DNA of 64,000 nt from NCBI GenBank assembly GCA_031417555.1, contig JANOVV010000028.1, forward strand, positions 1 to 64,000, read 5' to 3'. The notes beneath the pieces are model-generated. The model worked only from the letters and a program-made list of their open reading frames with translations, ran no database searches and had not been told where the DNA came from. Position numbers and translations under genes: made by a program. This DNA comes from JADKIH01 sp031417555 (GTDB taxonomy: Bacteria > Bacteroidota > Bacteroidia > AKYH767-A > 2013-40CM-41-45). Positions 37,317 to 45,282 of this stretch are shown one piece after another. How positions within the stretch are numbered: the first letter of the stretch is position 1; each line of letters begins with the position of its first letter.

Positions 37317-38939
37317 ATGAAAAAATCTGTAATTGTTATTTTATTTTTTCTGACCAATCTGCTAATAATAAATGCCCAACCATCCATCCAATGGCAAAAG
37401 TCTTTCGGTGGCTCTCAAAGCGATGGCGCTTTTTCTATCTGTCAAACTAACGATGGCGGTTATGTTGTTACCGGTTATACCGAATCAAACGACAGCGATA
37501 TTGCTTTATTTCACGGCAATCAGGATTATTGGATTCTTAAATTAAATAATACAGGTTCGATCGAATGGCAAAAATCATTAGGTGGAACTGATAAAGATTT
37601 TTCTTTCTCTATTCAACAAACTTCTGATGGAGGTTATATTGTGGCAGGACAATCAATTTCAGATGATATTGATATTTCAGGAAATCATGGACAAGAAGAT
37701 TATTGGATCGTAAAATTAAACAGCTCCGGAAATATTCAATGGCAAAAGTCGTTGGGAGGGAGTAATAATGATTATGCATATTCTATCATACAGACAATGA
37801 GTGGTGGATATATTGTTGCCGGAACAACAAAATCAACAGATGGTGATATTTCATTTCATCATGGAACAATTGCTATACAATATGATTATTGGGTTGTCAA
37901 CCTCGATAGTGCGGGTACTATTCTTTGGGAAAAAACATTAGGAGGTGGAAGCAATGATTTGGCAGAATGTGTAATTCAAACAACAGATAGCGGATTTGTT
38001 ATTGCCGGACGATCAAGTTCAACCGATGGAGAAGTAACAAACCATCATGGGACAACGCAATATTCTGACCTTTGGATTGTTAAACTAAATAATTCCGGAA
38101 ATCTTCAATGGCAAAAATCATTAGGTGGATCACTAAATGACGGCGCATATTCCATTCAGCAAACATTGGATGGAGGATTTATTGCCGGTGGTACTTCTAC
38201 TTCAAGTGATGGTGATGTAACTTTACATTACGGTTCATTTGTCGATAATGATATTTGGATTGTTAAAATTGATAGTGTTGGGAATTTAATATGGGAGAAA
38301 ACATTGGGTGGCACAGGTACCGATTGGTTGCATTACATCCAACAAACCAATGATGGCGAATACATTTTGGCCGGATATACCGGTTCTGATGACGGTGATT
38401 TGATGGGCTTGCGTGGAAGAGGTATTGATTATGATTCCTGGATTGTTAAATTAAGCAACATTGGAAATATGCAATGGCAGAAGGTCATGGGTGGTACTAA
38501 AGACGACATTGCACGTTGTGTAAAACAAACAAATGATAATGGATTTATAGTTTCCGGATCATCAAGTTCAAGCAATGGTGACTTGACAAAAAATAATGGT
38601 AAATCAGATTTTTGGATTGTGAAATTAAGTTCTTTAGTAAATATAAATGAAACGCCAAATTCAATATTAAGTTTAGAAATTTCACCAAATCCATTTTCAA
38701 ATAAAACTATTTTTTCTGTTAAGCATTCATTTTCCAAAGACGATAGAATAGAAATTCATTCTCTTGATGGAAGAATTGTAAATATTTTCAATAACTTAAA
38801 ATTAAGTTATGGCGCTAATCAGTTTTCCTGGGATGGAACTTCCAAGGATGGAAGTAAAGTTGAAAATGGAATATATTTTATAACGGTTTATAGGGATAAT
38901 ATTTACGAAACTAAAAAAGTCGTAGTCTTAAACGATTAA
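37317..38939 (+). CDS. Secreted repeat protein with T9SS sorting tail
   Basis: 540 residues. A signal peptide (VIVILFFLTNLLIINAQ) is followed by seven to eight repeats of ~55 residues built on WQKSLGG, QTxDGGYIVAG, SxDGDV and DYWIVKLNxxGN, giving a probable beta-propeller or solenoid. The T9SS tail starts at LEISPNPFSNKTIF and ends KKVVVLND; KVENGIYFITV is typical. It is a probable surface or extracellular protein of unknown ligand. The gene stands alone, with a 21-bp direct repeat in its leader. Confidence 0.85.
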   Translation: MKKSVIVILFFLTNLLIINAQPSIQWQKSFGGSQSDGAFSICQTNDGGYVVTGYTESNDSDIALFHGNQDYWILKLNNTGSIEWQKSLGGTDKDFSFSIQQTSDGGYIVAGQSISDDIDISGNHGQEDYWIVKLNSSGNIQWQKSLGGSNNDYAYSIIQTMSGGYIVAGTTKSTDGDISFHHGTIAIQYDYWVVNLDSAGTILWEKTLGGGSNDLAECVIQTTDSGFVIAGRSSSTDGEVTNHHGTTQYSDLWIVKLNNSGNLQWQKSLGGSLNDGAYSIQQTLDGGFIAGGTSTSSDGDVTLHYGSFVDNDIWIVKIDSVGNLIWEKTLGGTGTDWLHYIQQTNDGEYILAGYTGSDDGDLMGLRGRGIDYDSWIVKLSNIGNMQWQKVMGGTKDDIARCVKQTNDNGFIVSGSSSSSNGDLTKNNGKSDFWIVKLSSLVNINETPNSILSLEISPNPFSNKTIFSVKHSFSKDDRIEIHSLDGRIVNIFNNLKLSYGANQFSWDGTSKDGSKVENGIYFITVYRDNIYETKKVVVLND

Positions 38940-39022
38940 ATTGTTTTCGGGATTAATTTTTTATTTAATACTTAGCCATTCTAAATGTTTAATACATTGC
39001 AATCGATAACTATAATAATTGT

Positions 39023-40126
39023 ATGACCGATTTTTTCATTGATCCCGATATTTCTATAGCCAAAACAATTGATACTGATTTTTATACAAGTACGGATATA
39101 TTTAATTTGTGTAAAGAAAATATATTTGCTTCATCCTGGCAATTCATAGGTAATTCAGAACTGGTTAAAAAATCCGGAGATGTTTATCCATTTACACTAA
39201 TTGAAAATTATTTGAATGAGCCTTTATTGCTAACGAAAGATAAGAGTGATAAAATTAACCTTCTTTCCAATGTTTGTACGCATCGGGGTAATATTTTAGT
39301 GGATAAAACTTGTAATCTTTCCGGACTTCGTTGCAATTATCACGGAAGAAAATTTTCACTCGACGGAAAGTTTTTGTCAATGCCGGAATTTAAGGAAGTC
39401 AAAAATTTCCCTGCCACAGATGACAATTTAATAAATCTGCCTTTGTTTCATTGGAATAAGTTATTGTTTACATCCCTTAACCCAAAGTTTTTACCCGAAA
39501 TATTTTTCGGTGATATGATGAAAAGAGTTAGCTGGATGCCTTTGGATGAGTTTATTTTTAAACCTGAGCTTGCAAAAGAATTTCATGTAAAAGCGAATTG
39601 GGCATTGTATTGTGAAAATTATCTCGAAGGGTTTCATATTCCTTTTGTACATTCCGGATTGAATGAGATAATCGATTTCGGAGAATATACAACTGAATTG
39701 TTTTTCCCTTACTCCAATCTTCAGATAGGAATTGCCAAAAATAAAAAAGATAGTTTTATTTTGCCAACCTCATCACCTGATTTTGGTAAAGATATTGCCG
39801 CTTATTATTTCTGGGTTTTTCCGAATATGATGTTTAATTTTTATCCATGGGGACTTTCAGTGAACATCGTTCAACCCGTTTCAGTAGATGAATGTAAAGT
39901 TATTTATCAAAGCTATGTTTGGGACGAATCAAAATTAAATACCGGAGCGGGTGTGGGCTTGGATAGAGTGGAGATGGAAGATGAAGAGATAGTAGAGAAT
40001 GTTCAAAGAGGTGTCAAGTCGCGTTTCTACAAACAAGGAAGATATTCTGTGACAAGAGAAAAAGGACCTCATCATTTTCATAGTATTGCAGCAGAATTTT
40101 TAAAAGCTGGAAATGAGAAAAAATAA
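39023..40126 (+). CDS. Rieske-type ring-hydroxylating oxygenase, alpha subunit-like
   Basis: 367 residues. The Rieske [2Fe-2S] site is CTHRG then CNYHGR (CxH...CxxH). The mononuclear iron site includes NYLEGFHIPFVH (two His). Such proteins hydroxylate aromatics or demethylate and oxidise quaternary amines. No ferredoxin, reductase or beta-subunit gene is adjacent, so electron supply comes from elsewhere. It has a good terminator directly downstream and lies at the edge of the stress island, but on the other strand. Confidence 0.87.
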   Translation: MTDFFIDPDISIAKTIDTDFYTSTDIFNLCKENIFASSWQFIGNSELVKKSGDVYPFTLIENYLNEPLLLTKDKSDKINLLSNVCTHRGNILVDKTCNLSGLRCNYHGRKFSLDGKFLSMPEFKEVKNFPATDDNLINLPLFHWNKLLFTSLNPKFLPEIFFGDMMKRVSWMPLDEFIFKPELAKEFHVKANWALYCENYLEGFHIPFVHSGLNEIIDFGEYTTELFFPYSNLQIGIAKNKKDSFILPTSSPDFGKDIAAYYFWVFPNMMFNFYPWGLSVNIVQPVSVDECKVIYQSYVWDESKLNTGAGVGLDRVEMEDEEIVENVQRGVKSRFYKQGRYSVTREKGPHHFHSIAAEFLKAGNEKK

Positions 40127-40133
40127 ATGACAC

Positions 40134-40166
40134 AAAAAAAGGCTGAAGAATCTTCAGCCTTTTTTT
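40134..40166. terminator. Bidirectional rho-independent terminator
   Basis: A perfect 8-bp stem (GGCTGAAG and CTTCAGCC, 40141-40148 and 40152-40159) is flanked by an A7 run on the left and a T7 run on the right. It sits between the convergent oxygenase (stop 40126) and lipoprotein (stop 40180) genes and can terminate both. Confidence 0.92.
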
Positions 40167-40179
40167 GTGGTGCTAAAAC

Positions 40180-40647
40180 TTAATTTTTATTATCTACCGT
40201 AATGTCTTTAAAGGCTTGTCCTAATTCATCCATATCATGATTAAATTCACGTTTGAAAGATTCCCAATCGCTTTGATTTTTCTCATAATTTACCAATCTT
40301 GCTTTAAGTTCATTGTTTCTTTGCTCTAATGTTTCAATTCGTTTTTCATAGAGCCCGTCAAGTATCTTACCCGGTTTTTTCATTTTCACTTTTAACTCAG
40401 CAATACGATTTTCATTATTTCTGATTTTTTCATCCGTTTCAATTTTAAATGCATTCCATTCTTCGGCACTGGCTACTTTTTGTGCTTCTTTATTGGCATC
40501 ATCACGGACTTCTTTTAATTCTTCTTTGGCTTCTTGTACATTTTCTTTGGCATTTTCTTCTTTTTGTGAAGCGGACTGACAGCCGGTAAAAATTATACCT
40601 GATATTAGAGTAGATGCAATTGCATAGGAAATGATTGTTTTTTTCAT
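40180..40647 (-). CDS. Coiled-coil lipoprotein of unknown function
   Basis: 155 residues. A lipoprotein signal ends at FTGC (Cys 22), so the mature protein is lipid-anchored. The rest is highly charged and helical, with a heptad-like Glu/Lys pattern (EENAKENVQEAKEELKEVRD, RIETLEQRNNELKARLVNYE). It lies 92 bp after CsbD, possibly on the same transcript from the motif at 41028. Similar small coiled-coil lipoproteins accompany CsbD/YtxH genes in Bacteroidota. Function unknown; an envelope stress role is inferred. Confidence 0.75.
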   Translation of the reverse strand: MKKTIISYAIASTLISGIIFTGCQSASQKEENAKENVQEAKEELKEVRDDANKEAQKVASAEEWNAFKIETDEKIRNNENRIAELKVKMKKPGKILDGLYEKRIETLEQRNNELKARLVNYEKNQSDWESFKREFNHDMDELGQAFKDITVDNKN

Positions 40648-40688
40648 TTTATATTTATTTAAATTTAGTTTTCGGCGATTAGAAATAT

Positions 40689-40714
40689 CGTTTAACGGAT
40701 TCCTCTGTTAAACG
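40689..40714. other. Hairpin between CsbD and the lipoprotein gene
   Basis: A perfect 8-bp stem (CGTTTAAC and GTTAAACG, 40689-40696 and 40707-40714) with a 10-base loop follows the csbD-like stop at 40740. No U-run follows on the minus strand, so it may be an attenuator or processing site rather than a terminator. Confidence 0.45.
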
Positions 40715-40739
40715 ACTACTTTTTTACAAAAGCGATTGA

Positions 40740-40925
40740 TTAAAGTGCATTGATTATTTGGTGTAATTCTTCTTTTGTTTTACCAAGTTTAACCTGGATT
40801 TTTCCAAACATCTCATCTTTTTTACCTTCTTCGAACATTAGATCATTGTCTGTTAATTGAGCATACTTTTGTTTCAATTTACCTTTTTGCTCATTCCAGT
40901 TTCCTTTTAATTCTGTAGTATTCAT
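40740..40925 (-). CDS. CsbD-family small stress protein
   Basis: 61 residues, typical for CsbD-like proteins: ELKGNWNEQKGKLKQKYAQLTDND is the family signature, with a Lys/Glu-rich helical tail ending KTKEELHQIINAL. CsbD is a general stress protein in Bacillus and widespread elsewhere; its molecular role is unclear. It lies downstream of the regulon motif at 41028-41064 with a ~68-nt predicted leader. Confidence 0.92.
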   Translation of the reverse strand: MNTTELKGNWNEQKGKLKQKYAQLTDNDLMFEEGKKDEMFGKIQVKLGKTKEELHQIINAL

Positions 40926-40998
40926 TTTTTTTATTTTTTAATTCCGTAAAATCGGAGACCGCATTTGGCGGGACAACAGTGAATTAATTTTCACCATG

Positions 40999-41064
40999 TA
41001 AAGTTGGGGCAATTAGAAGCTTATTATGTTATATAATTATCATGAATGATTACATTATTCACAC
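40999..41064 (-). promoter_or_regulatory. Island promoter motif, site 1 (upstream of csbD-like gene)
   Basis: Plus-strand reading: proximal half-site GTTATATAATT at 41028, distal ATTACATTATTCACAC at 41049, start-to-start 21 bp. On the minus strand a -7-like box CAACTTTA (41006-40999) begins 22 bp past the proximal site. Confidence 0.8.
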
Positions 41065-41180
41065 ATTGTTTTAAGTGGTTTTTAAATTAGCCCTTTACTA
41101 GTAATTAATACGGGGAAATAATATAAATTTCAATGTGTTATTTCGCAGAAAAAGCTCTTATTGTTGATTAACAGGTACTA

Positions 41181-41732
41181 TTATTTTCCTAAATGATTTT
41201 CTAATTTTAAATTTATTTCTTTGAGAAGTATAAATTGTTTTTCCTGAGTTTCAAAAAGTGTTTTAATTTGCTCTTCAAGTAATAGATCCATTTTTTGTTG
41301 TAAGCTTCTGATTTGCATTTCTGCTTTTAGGTTTATCAGATAATCATTTTCACCTCTTTTTCTGTCTTTTTCTTCTTGTCTGTTTTGACTCATCATTATG
41401 ATTGGTGCTTGCAAAGCAGCTAAGCATGATAATATCAGATTCATTAATATAAAAGGATAAGGGTCGAATTTTAAATATCCTACAGCAATTGCATTGAAAA
41501 TTATCCATAGTGTTAAAATAATACCAAATATTATAATGAATTTCCAGCTACCACCAAACCGGGCAACTTTATCGGATATTTTTTGTCCTTCAGTAAGTAT
41601 TTCTTGTGGTGGATTCAACAGATTTTGAACAATCAGTTTTTCTGCTTTAATAGTTTCGTTTACAATTTCATGTAACTTATTAAGTTGATTATTTTCATCA
41701 TTCAAAAGTTGATCAATTTCTTTATTGTCCAT
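41181..41732 (-). CDS. DUF1003-family membrane protein
   Basis: 183 residues. It has the DUF1003 pattern: a helical N-terminus, KVARFGGSWKFIIIFGIILTLWIIFNAIA (first helix), a YPFILMNLILSCLAALQAPIIMMSQNR helix with its flanking FDP, and the downstream D..R/LINLKAEMQI segment. A C-terminal coiled coil follows. The family often appears in stress and envelope gene clusters; function unproven. I see no regulon motif directly upstream, unlike its neighbours. Confidence 0.85.
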   Translation of the reverse strand: MDNKEIDQLLNDENNQLNKLHEIVNETIKAEKLIVQNLLNPPQEILTEGQKISDKVARFGGSWKFIIIFGIILTLWIIFNAIAVGYLKFDPYPFILMNLILSCLAALQAPIIMMSQNRQEEKDRKRGENDYLINLKAEMQIRSLQQKMDLLLEEQIKTLFETQEKQFILLKEINLKLENHLGK

Positions 41733-41808
41733 TTTTTATTTTATTATTTTAGGGTCGGTGTAATTAATCTAATTACTATTTATAGTTAATTTAGCGAATT
41801 GATAGAAA

Positions 41809-41844
41809 CACAAAAACCCGTTTCGAATTGAAACAGGTTTTGTG
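41809..41844 (-). terminator. Hairpin terminator downstream of the outer membrane beta-barrel gene
   Basis: Arms 41809-41824 and 41830-41844 (CACAAAAACCCGTTTC against GAAACAGGTTTTGTG) pair with one bulge and one G-U. The hairpin lies ~42 bp past the stop at 41886. The trailing U-run is weak, so efficiency is uncertain. Confidence 0.5.
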
Positions 41845-41885
41845 CTTAAACAGGAGTACTTATATCAATTTAGAATTTCTTAAAA

Positions 41886-42545
41886 TTAAAATAGAAATGA
41901 TATTCCCAGATAACCTGAATATGTTTTAATCTTGGTTTGGTCAACTACATAATAAGTGTCTTTTACAACTGTTTTATTATTGTCGCTTATATCTATTAAT
42001 CCAAGTACGCCCCGGAATCCTAATCCCAGCCGAAATGTTTGAGCATCATTTAAGCCGAAATCAATTCCTGCTCCATATGCTACGCCAATGTCACTTTTTT
42101 TAACTGAAAGTACCGCTTGAGAGCTGTAAGTGCCATCTCCGCCGGTTGAATTAACGCTGCTTCCAACACTTAACCCAATTTGAGGACCTGCAACAATATT
42201 TAAATTTACCGGGTTTGACTTTCCTGTATTTAGAGAGAACAGCAAGGGTATGTTTATGTATTTTAAATTAATTTCCCTTTCAACATCCATTTCCTTGTAT
42301 TTTTGTGAAATTGAACTATAAATTATTTCACCTTGAATTCCAACATGGTCTGTAAAATTAAATCCAAGAAAAGCGCCAACTCCATAACCAAGTGTTGCTT
42401 GACCTTTCACAGTTCCGCCTGATGAAGTTTTCATTTCAAAAGAGGATATGGTTGGCATATAGCGTAAACCAAATTCAACTTTTTTTTGTGCATTAGCATT
42501 TAATGTAAATGCAAATAATAAAATTACTAAAGAAATGCGGTTCAT
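41886..42545 (-). CDS. Outer membrane beta-barrel protein (PorT/OmpW-like)
   Basis: 219 residues from ATG 42545, which gives a clean signal peptide (MNRISLVILLFAFTLNANAQ); ATG 42569 would add eight residues. The mature part is made of amphipathic strands: VEFGLRYMPTISSFEM, ATLGYGVGAFLGFNFTDHVGIQGEIIYSS, VGVAYGAGIDFGL, and the C-terminal SGYLGISFLF with terminal phenylalanine. It fits the PorT-family outer-membrane beta-barrel domain. The promoter motif at 42619 lies directly upstream. Function unknown. Confidence 0.85.
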   Translation of the reverse strand: MNRISLVILLFAFTLNANAQKKVEFGLRYMPTISSFEMKTSSGGTVKGQATLGYGVGAFLGFNFTDHVGIQGEIIYSSISQKYKEMDVEREINLKYINIPLLFSLNTGKSNPVNLNIVAGPQIGLSVGSSVNSTGGDGTYSSQAVLSVKKSDIGVAYGAGIDFGLNDAQTFRLGLGFRGVLGLIDISDNNKTVVKDTYYVVDQTKIKTYSGYLGISFLF

Positions 42546-42589
42546 AATATCGTTTTTTAAATTGTTCATTTTATTTTAATTTATAAATA

Positions 42590-42655
42590 CAAATTTGCAA
42601 CCTTTGAATTTATATAGTGTTACATAACTATTGAAATAAGTTACATTATTCTCAC
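42590..42655 (-). promoter_or_regulatory. Island promoter motif, site 2 (upstream of the beta-barrel gene)
   Basis: The best match to consensus: GTTACATAACT at 42619 and GTTACATTATTCTCAC at 42640, 21 bp apart. The -7-like box on the minus strand is CAAATTTG (42597-42590), 22 bp past the proximal half-site. Confidence 0.85.
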
Positions 42656-42794
42656 TATACTGTAATTTTCTTTCTATATTTATTTTGCAAATTTTCACAA
42701 TGTATTTTATTTGCCATTTTAATTAAGTAGAAAATAAGTGTAATCATGATTATTTATTTCTGATGAAATTATTTTAAACTTTATAGTCTTTTTA

Positions 42795-43379
42795 TTATTG
42801 AAAGTAAACCTTAGCGCCAATACCAAAAAAGAATATATCAGTTATGGAAAGAGACTTCCAGTTATTGTGACCTACATAACTATTAAAGTAAAGTTCATTG
42901 GTATTTGTTTCAAAATAGATTGAGATTTTTTTCACACGTTTTGTGTTTACGTTATAGGATGCCTGTGTGCTTAGAAAAATATGAAAGCGAGTACTATTCG
43001 TCCAATTGTAATATTGTTCTTCATATTGATCAGGCCATTTTATATGAAGATTGTGTCCGAAATTTTGGGTAATAAAAAAACCTGTTTGAATTGGTTCGAA
43101 ACTTATAGTATTATTTACCTGAATTTTAATTGGATTGTAAATAAACTTTAATCCAATTGTATTAATATTTCCACCAACAAATTTTGGTGTGAAACCATAA
43201 ACAAATCCTAACTCAATTTTTTCATTGTTGGTTTGCCTGAAATATCCTGCAGACAACCAGCCAATACTGCCGGCATATTGCAGGGATAATGCTGCAGTTG
43301 GAAATATTTTTGTTTTCTTCTCTTCCTGAGCGAAAAGAATATGACTGGTAAGTAAAAAGAGGATGATAGTTGTTTTCAA
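42795..43379 (-). CDS. Uncharacterised outer membrane-like protein
   Basis: 194 residues with a signal peptide (TTIILFLLTSHILFAQ). The mature part alternates hydrophobic and aromatic residues in short strands (ALSLQYAGSIGWLSAGYF, LGFVYGFTPKFVGG, IFFFGIGAKVYFQ), consistent with an eight- to ten-strand barrel. No family recognised. Its ATG overlaps the stop of the metallophosphoesterase gene by four bases, so the two are translationally coupled. Confidence 0.7.
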   Translation of the reverse strand: MKTTIILFLLTSHILFAQEEKKTKIFPTAALSLQYAGSIGWLSAGYFRQTNNEKIELGFVYGFTPKFVGGNINTIGLKFIYNPIKIQVNNTISFEPIQTGFFITQNFGHNLHIKWPDQYEEQYYNWTNSTRFHIFLSTQASYNVNTKRVKKISIYFETNTNELYFNSYVGHNNWKSLSITDIFFFGIGAKVYFQ

Positions 43380-44242
43380 TATGTAATTAGTTCTTTAATA
43401 ATAGTTCCATGTATTAATTTTATAATATAACATTCTGTTTTTTGAACACCGCTGCTATTTATGTAAAGAACTGCATCGTTGTTGTAGTATCTTTCACTTG
43501 GATCAACGTGATGCCCATGAAGTGATAATATAAATTCTGAATGTGATCCAAAAAGATTCATATATTCGTTTACTAAATTTGGATCAAAGTCGGTGCTCCA
43601 GGGTGGGATATGTGATGCACCAATAAACCATTCTGCTGTTGTGTCGTTAAGTTGTTCGGTAAGCCAGTCTATATGCGGAACAACTCCGGAAAAATTATAT
43701 TCACGGCTATTATCATCGTGACATAAAAATTTATTTCTTTTATAGGTAAAGGAAAAATTTTTTGGACCAAACATTTCTGTATAAACATCAGATCCCCGGG
43801 ATGTTAAATCATGATTTCCAATGACACTTATATAAGGGATATTTAATTTTTCAAGTCTTTCATGAATCCATAAAAACTCTTGTAGCAACCCAAAATCAGA
43901 TATATCGCCATCAAGAAGTAAAAAATCAATGTTTGTATATTGATTAGCTTTCTCTACCAGATCATCAAGCCTGTCATAAAACCTTTGTGAATCACCTGTA
44001 AATAAAAAAGTAACTGTATCATCTGAAATTGATTCTTTCGAAAGTAATTCTTCTATATTTTTCGCATTTAAATTGGTTGGACTATCAGAGTTTTTAATTT
44101 GAACCGGATTTAATTCGAATTTATTGCAGGAAATAATTGATAATAACCCACTGGCAATAAATATTTTTATAAAAATAGAGTATATGTAATATGAATTTAC
44201 ATTCTTTATTTTATTTTGAGCTTCAGGTTTCATAAATAGCAT
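43376..44242 (-). CDS. Calcineurin-like metallophosphoesterase, probable lipoprotein
   Basis: 288 residues. The N-terminus has a membrane segment ending in LSIISC, a possible lipobox, so periplasmic attachment is likely. Metal-site motifs: FTGDSQ (replacing the usual DxH), LLDGDISDFG, SVIGNHDLTS, GASHIPPW and LSLHGHHVD. The substitution in the first motif may alter the metal centre or substrate. It is coupled to the barrel-like gene 42795-43379, and a degenerate promoter motif sits upstream at 44300. Confidence 0.82.
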   Translation of the reverse strand: MLFMKPEAQNKIKNVNSYYIYSIFIKIFIASGLLSIISCNKFELNPVQIKNSDSPTNLNAKNIEELLSKESISDDTVTFLFTGDSQRFYDRLDDLVEKANQYTNIDFLLLDGDISDFGLLQEFLWIHERLEKLNIPYISVIGNHDLTSRGSDVYTEMFGPKNFSFTYKRNKFLCHDDNSREYNFSGVVPHIDWLTEQLNDTTAEWFIGASHIPPWSTDFDPNLVNEYMNLFGSHSEFILSLHGHHVDPSERYYNNDAVLYINSSGVQKTECYIIKLIHGTIIKELITY

Positions 44243-44271
44243 TATTTAAAATGGCCAATCATTTTGGTATA

Positions 44272-44336
44272 CAAATGTTCTATTAATTTATCAAAGAATA
44301 TTACATAATATTTATAAAAAATTATAACATTCCACT
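44272..44336 (-). promoter_or_regulatory. Island promoter motif, site 3 (upstream of metallophosphoesterase)
   Basis: Degenerate copy: ATTACATAATA at 44300 and ATTATAACATTCCACT at 44321, spacing 21 bp. The -7-like box is AACATTTG (44279-44272), 21 bp past the proximal half-site. Spacing supports it more than sequence. Confidence 0.55.
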
Positions 44337-44378
44337 ATGGTAGTCAGATTATCAAAGTTCATTAATTTTAAAATAATT

Positions 44379-44786
44379 TTATGCTAGGATTGTGAAAATG
44401 TTAGAATTTTGTCTTTTACTCCCCGATTTCAATAACTTTTTTATCATTTTTAATAGTATTTCCATTTCGAATGGTTTAACAATAAACTCATCTGCGCCTA
44501 GTTTCAAAGATTCGATTCGATCAATTTTTTCTGACATGGACGTACTGAAAATGAAAGGTATTTCTTTTGTTTTTGCAGTTTCTAAAAGTATGTGTAAGAC
44601 TTCATAGCCATCCATTTCAGACATTAATACATCACAAATGATTAAATCAGGATTGTATTCTTGTGCTAATTCTATTCCTTTTCGTCCGGTATTTGCAACA
44701 AGAATTTTATATCCTTCTATTTCGAGGAATTCAGATAAATTTTCTAAAATATTAATATTGTCTTCAATTAATAAGATTGTTTGCAT
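44379..44786 (-). CDS. Single-domain response regulator receiver protein
   Basis: 135 residues, a bare receiver domain: LLIEDNINILENL (acidic pair), DLIICDVLMSEMDGYEVL with the phospho-acceptor Asp near residue 53, the switch Thr/Ser in FIFSTSMS, and FIVKPFEMEILLKMI with the conserved Lys. There is no output domain, so it must act on a partner protein. It follows the DUF2383 gene by 25 bp. The only histidine kinase seen is the partial one at 63518, too far to pair with confidence. Confidence 0.9.
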   Translation of the reverse strand: MQTILLIEDNINILENLSEFLEIEGYKILVANTGRKGIELAQEYNPDLIICDVLMSEMDGYEVLHILLETAKTKEIPFIFSTSMSEKIDRIESLKLGADEFIVKPFEMEILLKMIKKLLKSGSKRQNSNIFTILA

Positions 44787-44811
44787 TTATTTAAGATTAG
44801 CAATATTTTTA

Positions 44812-45270
44812 TTAGTGCTCAACCATCATATCCCGCATACTTTTTACTTTGTCATGGTCAGCTTTTAATAATACAAGCTGCGCATTTATTAATGTTTGTT
44901 GCTCAGATGTAATATTCTCTATATCATTTTTTAATACTTTATTGTAGGTATCAATAGCAGCATCTTCTCCATATTCACATGAACTGAGAATTTCCTTGCG
45001 GTTTTTTCCGGTAAGTGCAGCTTTTACATCCATCCAAACTCTAAAAAATTTTCCGGATGTTTTAGTTCCCTCAATTGGGCTACCACCTAATTTATTGACT
45101 TCCGTAACTAATTCTACTTTGCATTTCTGACTTGTTTGTAAAAACATTGAAAATATTTTTTTTAAATCACCTTCTTCAGTTTCATTTAAGGCTGTTTCAT
45201 ACCCTTTAATTCTATCATTATTAATTTCAATAAGCATATTTAATGCGTCGATTGATTTTTCTTTATTCAT
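44812..45270 (-). CDS. DUF2383/PA2169-family four-helix-bundle protein
   Basis: 152 residues, all-helical, ferritin-like: LNMLIEINNDRIKGYETAL, LKKIFSMFLQTSQKCKVELVTEVNKLGG, GKNRKEILSSCEYGEDAAIDTYNKVL and INAQLVLLKADHDKVKSMRD. The spacing of Glu and His/Asp resembles the PA2169-type bundle. The family is stress-associated in many bacteria; metal binding is possible but unproven here. It lies 12 bp after the FAD-Rieske oxidoreductase, in one operon with the receiver gene. Confidence 0.88.
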   Translation of the reverse strand: MNKEKSIDALNMLIEINNDRIKGYETALNETEEGDLKKIFSMFLQTSQKCKVELVTEVNKLGGSPIEGTKTSGKFFRVWMDVKAALTGKNRKEILSSCEYGEDAAIDTYNKVLKNDIENITSEQQTLINAQLVLLKADHDKVKSMRDMMVEH

Positions 45271-45282
45271 TTTATTTAATTT

